Of a stretch of 64,000 bases of DNA, positions 7,432 to 18,612 are shown piece by piece. Within the stretch, counting starts at the first letter, position 1; each line of letters opens with the position of its first letter. Below the pieces are notes generated by a model. The model ran no database searches. It saw only the letters and a list, made by a program, of their open reading frames with translations, and had not been told where the DNA came from. The translations under genes and the position numbers were made by a program. The stretch is from Streptomyces mangrovi (GTDB lineage: Bacteria > Actinomycetota > Actinomycetes > Streptomycetales > Streptomycetaceae), in the NCBI RefSeq assembly GCF_900114215.1, contig NZ_FOSG01000023.1, positions 34,191 to 98,190 on the forward strand, written 5' to 3'.

Positions 7432-8985
7432 TCAGCGCCGCGCCCGCCGCCTGCCTCCCCGGCCCCGGGCGCGCCCCGGCCCGCCGGACGTCCCCTCGCG
7501 GTCGGCGACCGCCACCAGGGCCGCCAGCGCCGTGGTCACCGGGACCGAGGCGACCAGGCCGATCGAGCCGATCAGCGTCCGCACGATCTCCTGTGCCACC
7601 AGCTCGCTGGTGGCCACCTGGCCCATCCCGCTCTCCGCTATCGAGAACAGCAGCAGCAGCGGCAGCGCGGCCCCCGCGTACGCCAGCACCAGCGTGTTCA
7701 CCACCGACGCGATGTGGTCGCGCCCGATGCGCATCGCCGCGCCGTAGAGCCTGCGCCACCCGGCCGACGGGTCGGCCTGCCGCAGTTCCCACACCGCCGA
7801 GGTCTGCGTCACCGTCACATCGTCCAGCACGCCCAGCGAGCCGATCAGCACACCGGCCAGCAGCAGCCCGCGGATCTCGATGTCCGGGTAGAGGCCGTGC
7901 ACCAGCCCGGTCTGGTCGTCGGTGTTGCCCGTCAGCGCGGCCCACCCGATGAACGCCGAGCCCAGCAGGCCGATCAGCAGCAGCGACACCAGGGTGCCCA
8001 GGACGGCGACCGAGGTACGGGCGTTGACGCCGTGGCACAGGTACAGCGTGGCCAGCATGATCGCGCTGCCGCCCACCACCGCCACCAGCAGCGGGTTGGA
8101 ACCCTGGAGGATCGCGGGCAGGATGAACAGCGTCAGCACTCCGAAGCTGACCACCAGCCCGGCCAGCGCCAGTACCCCGCGCAGCCGCCCGACGACCACC
8201 ACCGCCAGCGCGAAGACGCCCGCCAGCACCACCATGGGCACCCCGCGCGCCACGTCCACCACGCTGTACTGGAACTCGCGCGGCGCGTCGGGCGCGTACG
8301 CCACCACCACGTCCTGACCGGTGCTCAGCCGGCGCGTGGCGTCCGGGGTGACGATCTCCGGGAAGGTGTGGCCCGCGTCCTTCCCCTCGGCGACCTCGAC
8401 GGTCGCCCGCAGACAGGCACCCTCTTTGGAGTCCTTCGCGGAGCCCTCCGGGAGGACGCCCGAACCGCCCTCGCCCGGACCGCCGCTTCCGCCGCCCCGC
8501 GCGCCTCCGGCACCCCCGCCACCTCCGTCGGCGCCCCCCGGGCCGCCGGGCGACCGGGCGGCGCCCACCTCCGCGCAGTCGACCTCCTCGACCGCGGTGA
8601 CCCGCGCACCGAGCGTCTGCCGGTCGAAGCCGACACCGCTGGATGAGCCCTCACCCTCGGGCGCACCGCCCGGCCACAGCACGACCAGCCCGGCGAACAC
8701 CGCGACGGCGAACGGGATCAGCACCGCCGCGACCACCCTGCGCAGCCGCGCCGAGGCGGGGGCGGGCGACCCGTGGTGGTGACCGTGCGAGTGCCCGTGC
8801 GGCGCATGCCCGTGCCCGTGCGGCGCCTGCTCCCGACCGGGCCCCTGACCGGGCTGCCGACCGGGCCCCTGACCGGGCCCCTGAGCGGGTGAGGGGGGCC
8901 GGCCGGACCGGGGCGGCGGGGTGGAAGGCGGCACCGGCGGCACCGGCGGACGGGACGGCGGGGGAGGCGGGGAGGAGGAGTCCAC
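7432..8985 (-). CDS. YibE/F family membrane protein
   Basis: 517 residues. Order: a Pro/Gly-rich cytoplasmic tail with a His-rich stretch (HGHGHAPHGHSHGHHHG, residues ~56-72), one membrane span, a ~140-residue extracytoplasmic region, then 7-8 membrane spans with the YibE/F hallmarks (LGVLDDVTVTQTSAVWEL). The family is a membrane permease-like group of unclear substrate. The His-rich tail suggests metal binding, which is inference. It is divergent from thiC, and the short gap carries the thiC riboswitch on the other strand. Confidence 0.85.
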   Translation of the reverse strand: MDSSSPPPPPSRPPVPPVPPSTPPPRSGRPPSPAQGPGQGPGRQPGQGPGREQAPHGHGHAPHGHSHGHHHGSPAPASARLRRVVAAVLIPFAVAVFAGLVVLWPGGAPEGEGSSSGVGFDRQTLGARVTAVEEVDCAEVGAARSPGGPGGADGGGGGAGGARGGGSGGPGEGGSGVLPEGSAKDSKEGACLRATVEVAEGKDAGHTFPEIVTPDATRRLSTGQDVVVAYAPDAPREFQYSVVDVARGVPMVVLAGVFALAVVVVGRLRGVLALAGLVVSFGVLTLFILPAILQGSNPLLVAVVGGSAIMLATLYLCHGVNARTSVAVLGTLVSLLLIGLLGSAFIGWAALTGNTDDQTGLVHGLYPDIEIRGLLLAGVLIGSLGVLDDVTVTQTSAVWELRQADPSAGWRRLYGAAMRIGRDHIASVVNTLVLAYAGAALPLLLLFSIAESGMGQVATSELVAQEIVRTLIGSIGLVASVPVTTALAALVAVADREGTSGGPGRARGRGGRRRARR

Positions 8986-9068
8986 GGCCCGATCATCGCA
9001 GGCGCGGCAGGGGGCGCCCTGGCGCGTGCCCGGTGTCAGCCGTTAGCGTGGAGGCGCTTTTGCACATC

Positions 9069-9179
9069 GCGGGAGCTCCGAGCACGGGGCTGAGAGGACG
9101 CTGACCTCCGTGGACACCTCCACGGAGACGGCTGCGTCGACCGCCGAACCTGTTACCGGGTAATGCCGGCGTAGGGAGT
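9069..9179 (+). promoter_or_regulatory. TPP riboswitch (THI element)
   Basis: Contains the conserved THI-box pieces in order: cacggggcTGAGAgg, a variable P3 hairpin (gacctccgtggacacctccacggag), then ccgaacctgttaccgggtaatgccggcgtaggga split as usual around P4/P5. It ends ~9 nt before the thiC start. The expected mechanism is thiamine pyrophosphate binding that hides the ribosome site or terminates transcription. Position, motif order and downstream gene all agree. Confidence 0.95.
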
Positions 9180-9187
9180 TGGGTCTC

Positions 9188-10969
<1,782 letters not shown>

Positions 10970-10995
10970 CTCCGGCCGTCCGCAGCGGACCGTCC

Positions 10996-11033
10996 GCCGC
11001 CCCCGGCCCGTGGGATCACGGGCCGGGGGCGGC
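10996..11033. terminator. Bidirectional terminator between thiC and the TPR gene
   Basis: A 17-bp perfect stem (GCCGCCCCCGGCCCGTG and complement) with a GGAT loop, 26 bp after the thiC stop. The stop codon and final codons of the convergent TPR gene lie inside the right arm, so the hairpin serves both genes. Confidence 0.85.
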
Positions 11034-11588
11034 CCGGGTGTGTGCGCTCGGCGGCCCCGGTACGGCAGCCGTGCCGGAGCCGGGTCGGGCGCCGTCCCCG
11101 GTGGTCAGAGCGCGGGCGTAGTACGTCAGTGAGCGGCGGTACTCCGGCAGGTGGGGGACGAGGGCGGTGAGGGCGAGGGCCGCCGCCTCCCGCTCCCGTC
11201 CGGCGTCGGCGAGAGCCAGGGACAGGAACGCGGTGACCGCGTCGTCCAACTCGTCGGAGCGCAGTTCCCGTTCGGCCGTCAGCAGTGCGATGCTCTCCTC
11301 CGTCCGGCCCAGGTTGCGCAGGGTGCTGGCCAGTTGGATCACTGCGCGCCGACGCCGCCCGTCGGGCAGACCGGCCGCGAGGGCCCGGCGGTAGAGGGCG
11401 GCGGCCCCCTCCTCACGGCCGAGTGCGTCATGGGCGGAGGCCAGTTCGTACAGGGCGACGGCGTCGCCGGGCGGGAGCTCGGCGGCCAGCGATTCGACCC
11501 GCCGCAGGAAATCGCCGGGTCCGTGGTCGTCGAAGGATGCCCACAGACTCTCGAGCCGCCGCTCCCACCGTGCTTCCTGGGCCGTCAT
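11016..11588 (-). CDS. Tetratricopeptide repeat protein
   Basis: 190 residues, mostly helical, with TPR-like units (ALYELASAHDALGREEGAAALYRRAL; AVIQLASTLRNLGRTEESIALL; AFLSLALADAGREREAAAL, each ~34 residues). It matches the short TPR group common in actinobacteria, presumed protein-interaction adaptors. The C-terminal ~30 residues are Gly/Pro-rich because they read through the terminator stem. No signal peptide; cytosolic. Partner unknown. Confidence 0.8.
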   Translation of the reverse strand: MTAQEARWERRLESLWASFDDHGPGDFLRRVESLAAELPPGDAVALYELASAHDALGREEGAAALYRRALAAGLPDGRRRRAVIQLASTLRNLGRTEESIALLTAERELRSDELDDAVTAFLSLALADAGREREAAALALTALVPHLPEYRRSLTYYARALTTGDGARPGSGTAAVPGPPSAHTRAAPGP

Positions 11589-11655
11589 CGCCCCAGCATC
11601 CCAGAGTTCCGCCGCCGTTCCGGCCGCCGACAGAACTCGTCGGCGGCCGGGGAAT

Positions 11656-12603
11656 TCACCCGTTCGAGGAGTGGTCGGTCTGCCGGGCGAGCTTGCCGGT
11701 GACGTCCTCGGTCTTCTCGGCCGGGGGCGGGGAGACCTCGACCTCGGTGCCGAAGTCGCTGAACTCGACGGTGGTGCGGACCTTCGCCTCCTGCGCCTCC
11801 CGCGACGGCGGCTGGGACCGGGACCGGTCCTGGGAACCGGAGTTCGACCGTGCCGCCCCGCTGTCGAGGGAGATCTCGAACTGCTGGCGGCGGATGCGGT
11901 CCTGGTCGTCGAGCCACAGATGCATCGGCAGGGAGTCGCCGAGCTGCTGCCGCAGGCGCTCGGCCTCGGCCGTGTCCTCGCCCGCGAGTTCGTCCACGTC
12001 GACGTTCACGCGGTAGTGGGTGGTCTCCACACCGCCGACCTCCTCGGTGCCGACGCGGGTGGCGTCGTCGTCCAGGGCCCGGGTGTAGTCGAGGCCCCGG
12101 ATGGGGTCGTTGACCCGGATGCCGCCCACGCTGCCGTTGCTTCCGGCGAGTTCCCGCAGGTCGACGCTGATCCACGGCTTGTCCACCCCGAGCTGCTCCC
12201 GCGCCTGGCCCGGCAGCCGCTGGTAGAGGGTCTCGTCCACCACCCGCTGCTCGATCCGCTCGCCGCTGCCCGCCTCGACGGTCAGATCGCTCGTGCCGTC
12301 GGACAGGTCCACGGCGCCGTCGCCGGTGAGGGTCTGCTGCTGCCCGCCCATGGCGGCGCGCACCTTCAGTGTCATCTTCGCGGTCTCGGCCGCGACCGTC
12401 TTCTCGTGCGCGGTCCGTACGACCTCGGCGGCGGCCTCGTCGCCTTCCCCGCCCTCGGCGCCGGTCTCCCGTTCGGCCTCGGTGCCGGCCTTGGCCTCCG
12501 GTCCGGGATCCTGTTCGCCGCAGCCGCCGATCAGCGTCGTGCCGGCCAGCAGTCCGGCCGCCGCCACCACACCCGTCCTGGTCCTGCGTGACACGCGCGC
12601 CAT
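11656..12603 (-). CDS. Secreted lipoprotein (LppX/LprG-like)
   Basis: 315 residues with a lipoprotein signal peptide: basic N-terminus, hydrophobic core and lipobox LIGGC (Cys28). The mature part begins with a Glu/Gly-rich linker, then a beta-rich domain (MTLKVRAAMGG, WISVDLRELAGS, THYRVNVDVDEL, MHLWLDDQDRIRRQQFEI) resembling LppX/LprG-type lipid-binding lipoproteins of actinobacteria; that assignment is by pattern only. The ATG has a good ribosome site, GGAGGAG. Probably anchored to the outer face of the cytoplasmic membrane. Monocistronic. Confidence 0.75.
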   Translation of the reverse strand: MARVSRRTRTGVVAAAGLLAGTTLIGGCGEQDPGPEAKAGTEAERETGAEGGEGDEAAAEVVRTAHEKTVAAETAKMTLKVRAAMGGQQQTLTGDGAVDLSDGTSDLTVEAGSGERIEQRVVDETLYQRLPGQAREQLGVDKPWISVDLRELAGSNGSVGGIRVNDPIRGLDYTRALDDDATRVGTEEVGGVETTHYRVNVDVDELAGEDTAEAERLRQQLGDSLPMHLWLDDQDRIRRQQFEISLDSGAARSNSGSQDRSRSQPPSREAQEAKVRTTVEFSDFGTEVEVSPPPAEKTEDVTGKLARQTDHSSNG

Positions 12604-12736
12604 CGCGTCTCCTCCGATTCCCTGAGGGGGCCGTCGTTCGATGCGGTACGCGTTTCCCGGGACGGTTGCGGCAATCTCTCCGAAACAATCGATTCAGGCC
12701 AATTGCCCTACGGGGGGCGGAGTCTGCGAGATCGCG

Positions 12737-12770
12737 CGGAAGGGCCCGGGCGGATGTCCGGGCCCTTCCG
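12737..12770 (-). terminator. Distal hairpin of a double terminator
   Basis: A 13-bp perfect stem (CGGAAGGGCCCGG) with an 8-nt loop. It is second in line after the protease gene and lies ~135 bp upstream of the lipoprotein start, separating the two transcription units. Confidence 0.65.
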
Positions 12771-12772
12771 CC

Positions 12773-12821
12773 GCCGACGTGTTGCCGCCGACGTGTTGCC
12801 GCCGCGGTGGCAACACGTCGG
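12773..12821 (-). terminator. Proximal terminator with a duplicated arm
   Basis: A 14-bp sequence (GCCGACGTGTTGCC) occurs twice in tandem (12773 and 12787) and once inverted (GGCAACACGTCGG at 12809), so the inverted copy can pair with either direct copy. It starts 13 bp beyond the protease stop codon. The duplicated arm is unusual and may give alternative hairpins. Confidence 0.7.
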
Positions 12822-12833
12822 CCGGAGGGTGTG

Positions 12834-14006
<1,173 letters not shown>

Positions 14007-14279
14007 GGGGGTGCACACCTTCCGGTGGTCGGCCGGCGCTGTGGGTGCGCGTCGGCACAGTGAGGGGGGACACCGCGTGACGCGGCGGCGGCCACCGGTT
14101 CCCGGCGCCGCGGCGCCACGTTAAGCCCGGTGGTCCGGTCCGGGGACCGGGCCGGAACCGGCGTGTCCGGACCCGGTCGGCTCCGGACCCGGTCGGCCCC
14201 GGGCACGGTCGGCCCCGGGCACGGATCCCGCACCGGATGCCCTGTGGAGGAGGCCGGTTCCACGGGCTACCTTTTTGAC

Positions 14280-15278
14280 ATGTCCGCTGACAACGGTGCA
14301 TCCGAGACCGGGACCGAGGCCAGGCAGGTCTACACGGAGCTGGCCGGAATGCTCAGGGGCTCACGCGCGGCAGGGACCCCGCAGCCGGGGGAGATGTCCG
14401 ACGAGGTCAGGAACTGGCTCGCCGAGCGCAGGCTTCTCGGTCCCGAGTGCCATGGGGTCAGCTCACCGGAGAGGGCACTGCGCGAGCTGTTGGGCGAGCA
14501 GCGCGCCTGGCTGCGGTCGGCGGTCGAGGCCATGGGCCGCAATCTCCGTGCTGTCGACGACGTCCTCGATCTTCTCCCGGAGTTCCGGGGGTCCGGGCAC
14601 GAGAGCGTCGAGGTGGAGTTCATCGAGGACCGCGACCGGCTTCGCAGGCGGCTGGACGAGTTCGAGCCGGTGGGGCGCCGGGAGGTGCTGTGCATGCGGA
14701 CCACCTTCCCCGGCCCCGAGGTGCTGGAGGTCAGCCTCGGCCACGATCGCCGGCTCCTGGCCCAGGGGACCGAGATGAGGATGCTGGCCACCGTCGGCGC
14801 GACGCGCGGGCCGGGGGTGGCCGCCTACCTCGATGCCCTGCGGGAGGCCGGCGCCCGGGTGCGCGTCGCCGCCGCCCTGCCCCTCTACCTCCACGTCGTG
14901 GACCGTACGGTCGCGCTGATGCCCGCCGGCGACGACCCCCTGGGCGGCGACGGCGACGTGCTGCTGCGCAGCTCGCGGATCGCCCTGTGCTTCGCGCAGG
15001 TCTTCGAGCACGAGTGGGACGTGGCGCGCCCCTATCCCGGCGGCGCGGGCCGGACCGGACGCGCCGCGGGCCCCCGCCCGGCCGACGAGTACACCGAGCA
15101 GGAGCGCGAGATCCTCGCCCTGCTCGCGACCGGCACCAAGGACGAGAGCATCGCTCGGCGGCTCGGCTGTTCCGAGCGGACGCTGCGAAGGATGATGACC
15201 CGGATCACCGAGAAGCTGGAGGTCGGGAGCCGGTTCGCGGCGGGGGCGCGCGCCGCGCGCCTGGGGCTGATCGACTGA
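14280..15278 (+). CDS. LuxR-type HTH regulator with TrmB-like middle domain
   Basis: 332 residues. The last ~65 form a LuxR/GerE-type helix-turn-helix (YTEQEREILALLATGTKDES then IARRLGCSERTLRRMM). The middle (residues ~100-270: REVLCMRTTFPGPEVLEVS, VALMPAGDDPLG) resembles the sensor part of sugar-specific TrmB-like/PLD-type regulators seen in Streptomyces. There is no phospho-receiver domain. No Shine-Dalgarno; TACCTT lies six bases ahead of ATG, fitting a leaderless transcript. It is divergent from the secreted protease, so it may regulate it (inference). Confidence 0.8.
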   Translation: MSADNGASETGTEARQVYTELAGMLRGSRAAGTPQPGEMSDEVRNWLAERRLLGPECHGVSSPERALRELLGEQRAWLRSAVEAMGRNLRAVDDVLDLLPEFRGSGHESVEVEFIEDRDRLRRRLDEFEPVGRREVLCMRTTFPGPEVLEVSLGHDRRLLAQGTEMRMLATVGATRGPGVAAYLDALREAGARVRVAAALPLYLHVVDRTVALMPAGDDPLGGDGDVLLRSSRIALCFAQVFEHEWDVARPYPGGAGRTGRAAGPRPADEYTEQEREILALLATGTKDESIARRLGCSERTLRRMMTRITEKLEVGSRFAAGARAARLGLID

Positions 15279-15282
15279 GCTC

Positions 15283-16095
15283 CTACGGCGCGGCGTGACC
15301 CTCTTCCGGCCGGTCGCCCGCCGTCCCGGCGGCCTCCGCGACCAGCGCCTCCAGCCGGTCCCCGTGGGCCCCGCGCCAGTAGACGTGGTCGCAGTCGCGG
15401 CAGCGGGCGAAGGTGTCGTAGGTGCGGCGGGTGCCGGGGCGGAGCAGATGCTCGACCTCGGCCTTCGGCACCTCGGCGAGGAGCCCGTTGCACGCCGTGC
15501 ACCGCGTCCACGGCGCCAGCGGCAGGTCGAACCGGTCCAGGACGTCGGCGAGCTGGTCGTCCGGGCGCGAGCCGCGCACGTAGGCGCCCATCCACAGCTG
15601 CCGCCGCATCAGCAGTCCGCGGTCCTGGGTCAGCAGGACGCGCCGCTCGGCGTTGGCCTGCTCGACCAGGGCGGGGTCGTCCATGTCGTTGTGGTAGGCG
15701 GTGTCGGCGCCCGCCACCAGCCGCAGCCGCCGGGCCAGCGTGCCCAGGTGGACGTCCAGCAGGAAGCGCGGCGGCCCGTGAGGGACCCGCTGCGGGCGTA
15801 CGACGGGCTCGACGCGGACCGTCTGCCCCGCCTCGGGGCGGTAGGAGGGCTCCACCCGCCGCCCGTCCCCGCCGCTTCCGGCGGTGTCCTCCAGGACGAG
15901 CGCGCCCACCTCCGTCAGCGGGACGCCCGAGGACTGCACGACGTGGACGAGCGAGGATGCGCCGTCGTGGGGCACGGGGAGGAGTTCGGCGCCGCGGTGG
16001 CGCGAGGGCAGGAAGATCCGCAGTCCGGGGGAGACGCGGAGGAGGAGTTCGCGGGGCGGTGGGGTGCCGCCGGGGGGCTGTGGTCGGTCCGTCAC
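15283..16095 (-). CDS. Mut7-C RNase/PIN-like protein with ubiquitin-like N-terminus
   Basis: 270 residues. The N-terminal ~90 match the ubiquitin-like domain found ahead of Mut7-C in bacteria. The C-terminal ~150 carry Mut7-C features: LLDVHLGTLARRLRLVA, the acidic LLTQDRGLL, and a zinc-ribbon pair CTACNGLL and CRDCDHVYW. Mut7-C is a PIN-fold putative nuclease; its bacterial targets are unknown. Its stop lies 4 bp from the stop of the convergent regulator, leaving no room for a terminator between them. Confidence 0.88.
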   Translation of the reverse strand: MTDRPQPPGGTPPPRELLLRVSPGLRIFLPSRHRGAELLPVPHDGASSLVHVVQSSGVPLTEVGALVLEDTAGSGGDGRRVEPSYRPEAGQTVRVEPVVRPQRVPHGPPRFLLDVHLGTLARRLRLVAGADTAYHNDMDDPALVEQANAERRVLLTQDRGLLMRRQLWMGAYVRGSRPDDQLADVLDRFDLPLAPWTRCTACNGLLAEVPKAEVEHLLRPGTRRTYDTFARCRDCDHVYWRGAHGDRLEALVAEAAGTAGDRPEEGHAAP

Positions 16096-16136
16096 CCTCC
16101 CCAGGATGCCAGCGCGGGCGCGCCGGTCCCACCGCT

Positions 16137-17129
16137 TTACGGGCCCGCCCCGGCCCCTGGCTCCGGCCGTGGCTCAGTCGGGGGCCGGTCCGGGTACCGG
16201 TCGAGGGGGTGCTCGGGGCCCCCGGAGTCCGGGCCCCCGAAGCCGGGGCTGGTGAAGTCCGGGCTGGTGAAGCGGGCCCCGGCGCCCGTGTCGCGGGGCG
16301 TCTTCGCGGCCGGGCTGGAGAAGCCCGGATGGGTGTAGCCCAGCCTGGGATGGCGGCTCTCCGGCCGGGGCTTCCCCGCTTCGGGCTTCCCCGCTTCGGG
16401 CTTCCCCGCCCCCCGGACCCCGGAGGTTCCCGGGGGGCCTGCGGCCTCGGAGGCGGGCGCGGCCTCCGCGGCCGGCACGGCCAGCGCCTCGTGGAGGAAG
16501 GGCAGCACCCCGCGCTCCAGCAGCGCCGTGCGCCAGGCCGTGCGCGCCCGCGCCACCTCGTCGGCGAGTGCGCTCTGCCCGCTGGGGCCGCCCGCCCGGA
16601 TCGCGCCGGCGCCGTGGCGCACCGCGGTGACCAGCAGTCCGACACACGCGGCCAGCAGCGAGACGGCGGTCAGGGCGGCGAAGGCCCAGCCCGCGTCGCG
16701 CATCTGCGCGGCGATGGACGGCTCGGGATCCATCACCCGCAGCAGATGGCCGGCCAGGAGGAAGATCAGCGCCGCGGTCCCGGCCAGTACGGGCGCCAGG
16801 ACGGAGAGCGTGGCGAACAGCCCGGCGCCGCCCGGACCGGAACCGGAATCCCCGGGCGCGCCCGCGGCCGCCCGCGCCGACCCCTGCGAGGAGGGGGCGT
16901 GCCCGGGGAGGCGCAGCTCGTCGCGGAGCGCCACGAAGTGCTCGTACTCCGCCGCCGCGCAGGCCGCGATCGCCGCGGCCGCGCCGATCGCGGCGGTGCG
17001 CAGCTGCTCGGTGTTCAGCCGTCTTCCGGCGGCCGGTTCGGGGCGGTCGCGTACGGCGCGCAGGGCCTCGTCGAGGACGCGTTCGAACTCGGGGCGGTCC
17101 TCAGGACGCAGGTGCGGAGCGGTGTTCAT
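16137..17129 (-). CDS. Two-TM membrane protein with repetitive C-terminal tail
   Basis: 330 residues, not assigned to a named family. A helical N-terminus (PEFERVLDEALRAVRD; EQLRTAAIGAAAAIAACAAA) is followed by two membrane spans (~residues 115-145 and ~160-185), another helix, then a low-complexity tail with GKPEAGKPEAGKP and FTSPDFTSPGFGGPDSGG repeats. ATG was chosen because GGGGGA precedes it; longer in-frame extensions have no support. Upstream of the Mut7-C gene in the same direction. Function unknown. Confidence 0.65.
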   Translation of the reverse strand: MNTAPHLRPEDRPEFERVLDEALRAVRDRPEPAAGRRLNTEQLRTAAIGAAAAIAACAAAEYEHFVALRDELRLPGHAPSSQGSARAAAGAPGDSGSGPGGAGLFATLSVLAPVLAGTAALIFLLAGHLLRVMDPEPSIAAQMRDAGWAFAALTAVSLLAACVGLLVTAVRHGAGAIRAGGPSGQSALADEVARARTAWRTALLERGVLPFLHEALAVPAAEAAPASEAAGPPGTSGVRGAGKPEAGKPEAGKPRPESRHPRLGYTHPGFSSPAAKTPRDTGAGARFTSPDFTSPGFGGPDSGGPEHPLDRYPDRPPTEPRPEPGAGAGP

Positions 17130-17336
17130 GTGCATCCCCCGGTGCTCCGTAGGGCCGTGGGGCCGGAAACGGAGGAGAGCTCGCTTGAGACAGGGACCCG
17201 ATGGTAGAGCGGTTCCTTCCGGCGGTGACAGGGTGTTTCCGGAAAACACGCACCACTACCGGGTGGTGTTCACCCTCGGGGCGGTGTGTACGGGCGCGTA
17301 CGGGGAGGATCAAGCGGACACCGGGGGAGACAACGT

Positions 17337-18407
17337 TCAGGCCGGGAGGGGGAGCCGGGACACCAGTAGCTTTCCGGCCATGGTCACCCCGCCGTCCATG
17401 GCGACCGCGAGTGAGTCGGCGTAGACGTGCGGCCCGTGCACCTGGGGCGCGTCGTCCTCGCCGTCCTCGGAGCCGACCTCGCCCAGCAGGTAGGGGATCG
17501 GGCTGTGGCCGTGGACGACGCGCCGTCCGCCGTAGGTGTCCAGCAGTTCGCGGGCCGCCGTGGCGCCGGCGTCGTCGCGGAAGGCGAAGCGCTTGGTGAA
17601 CTTGCGGAACAGATCCCAGGTCTCGTCGGCGTCGTGGTGGGTGAGGGCCTCGGTGACGGCGTCGTTGACGTCGGTGATGGTGTCGCCGTACTCCAGGTAG
17701 GCGGTGGTGTCGGAGTGCACCAGCAGGTGGTCGTCGGCCAGGGCCATGGCGTCCAGCCGGGACATCCACTGGACGTGGTGCTCCTGGAGCCGCTCCATGT
17801 CGGAGCGCTGCCCGCCGTTGAGCAGCCAGGCCGCCTGGAAGGAGGCGGTGCCCGCGCCGGAGCCGACGGGGGTGTCGCCGAAGCGCTTGGCGCCGATCAG
17901 CAGCAGCTCGTGGTTGCCCATCAGCGCCTTGCAGTAGCCGCCGGCGGCGGCGGCCTCGGCGGAGAGCTGCATCACCAGGTCGATGACGCCGATGCCGTCC
18001 GGGCCGCGGTCGGTGAAGTCGCCCAGGAACCACAGCCGGGCGTTGCCCGCGATCCAGTGGTCCCCGGTGTCGATGAGCCCCTGGTTCAGCAGGGCCGTGC
18101 GCAGCTCGTCCAGATAGCCGTGGACGTCGCCGACGACGTACAGCGGTCCCTGCTCGCCGTCGGCGGCGGGGGAGGGGGTGTCGACCAGCGTGGGGGTGGG
18201 GGCGGCGGGAGCCGCGCCGATGACGGGCAGATCGCGCTGGGTGGGGGTGTACCCGTCCGGGCGCGGTTCGGCGTCGCCCATCGCGCCCGAGCCCGTCGCG
18301 CCCGAGCCCGTCGCACCCAGGCCCGTCGCGCCCCAACTCACCAGGCCCGAACCCGTCACGCCCGCGCCGTGCCACACGTCGGATCCCCGACCGGCCCCCT
18401 GAGTCAT
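17337..18407 (-). CDS. Calcineurin-like metallophosphoesterase
   Basis: 356 residues. All metal-binding blocks of the PPP/MPE superfamily are present in order: GDVHG, GDFTDRG, GNHE, a His in LLVHSDTTAYLE and VVHGHSPI. It most resembles the PrpE/bis(5'-nucleosyl)-tetraphosphatase-like bacterial Ser/Thr phosphatases. The start is set by GGAGG five bases ahead of ATG. The N-terminal ~40 residues read through a 15-bp minisatellite (GATGLGATGSGATGSGAMG). Likely cytosolic; substrate unknown. Confidence 0.88.
   Translation of the reverse strand: MTQGAGRGSDVWHGAGVTGSGLVSWGATGLGATGSGATGSGAMGDAEPRPDGYTPTQRDLPVIGAAPAAPTPTLVDTPSPAADGEQGPLYVVGDVHGYLDELRTALLNQGLIDTGDHWIAGNARLWFLGDFTDRGPDGIGVIDLVMQLSAEAAAAGGYCKALMGNHELLLIGAKRFGDTPVGSGAGTASFQAAWLLNGGQRSDMERLQEHHVQWMSRLDAMALADDHLLVHSDTTAYLEYGDTITDVNDAVTEALTHHDADETWDLFRKFTKRFAFRDDAGATAARELLDTYGGRRVVHGHSPIPYLLGEVGSEDGEDDAPQVHGPHVYADSLAVAMDGGVTMAGKLLVSRLPLPA
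18286..18352. repeat. 15-bp minisatellite inside the metallophosphoesterase gene
   Basis: About four imperfect copies of a 15-bp unit (gtcgcgcccgagccc). They are in frame, so copy-number change would add or remove five residues (GATGS-like) without frameshift. Confidence 0.75.
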
Positions 18408-18612
18408 CGGCCCCTCCACCATCGCGCGCGCCTGCACCTGCCGGACCTCTCTCCGCCTCCCGCGGGTCGCCCCGTGTCGAGAGCCGGTCCCGGTGTCGTG
18501 GGCCCATCATAGGAACGCAGGTCGCGCCTTGTGACGCACCTGGGGACGGCAATTCGGACCGGGCCCGGACGGGAGTCGGTCAGCGGCCGGTTCGCCCCGG
18601 AATGAGCGGGTC

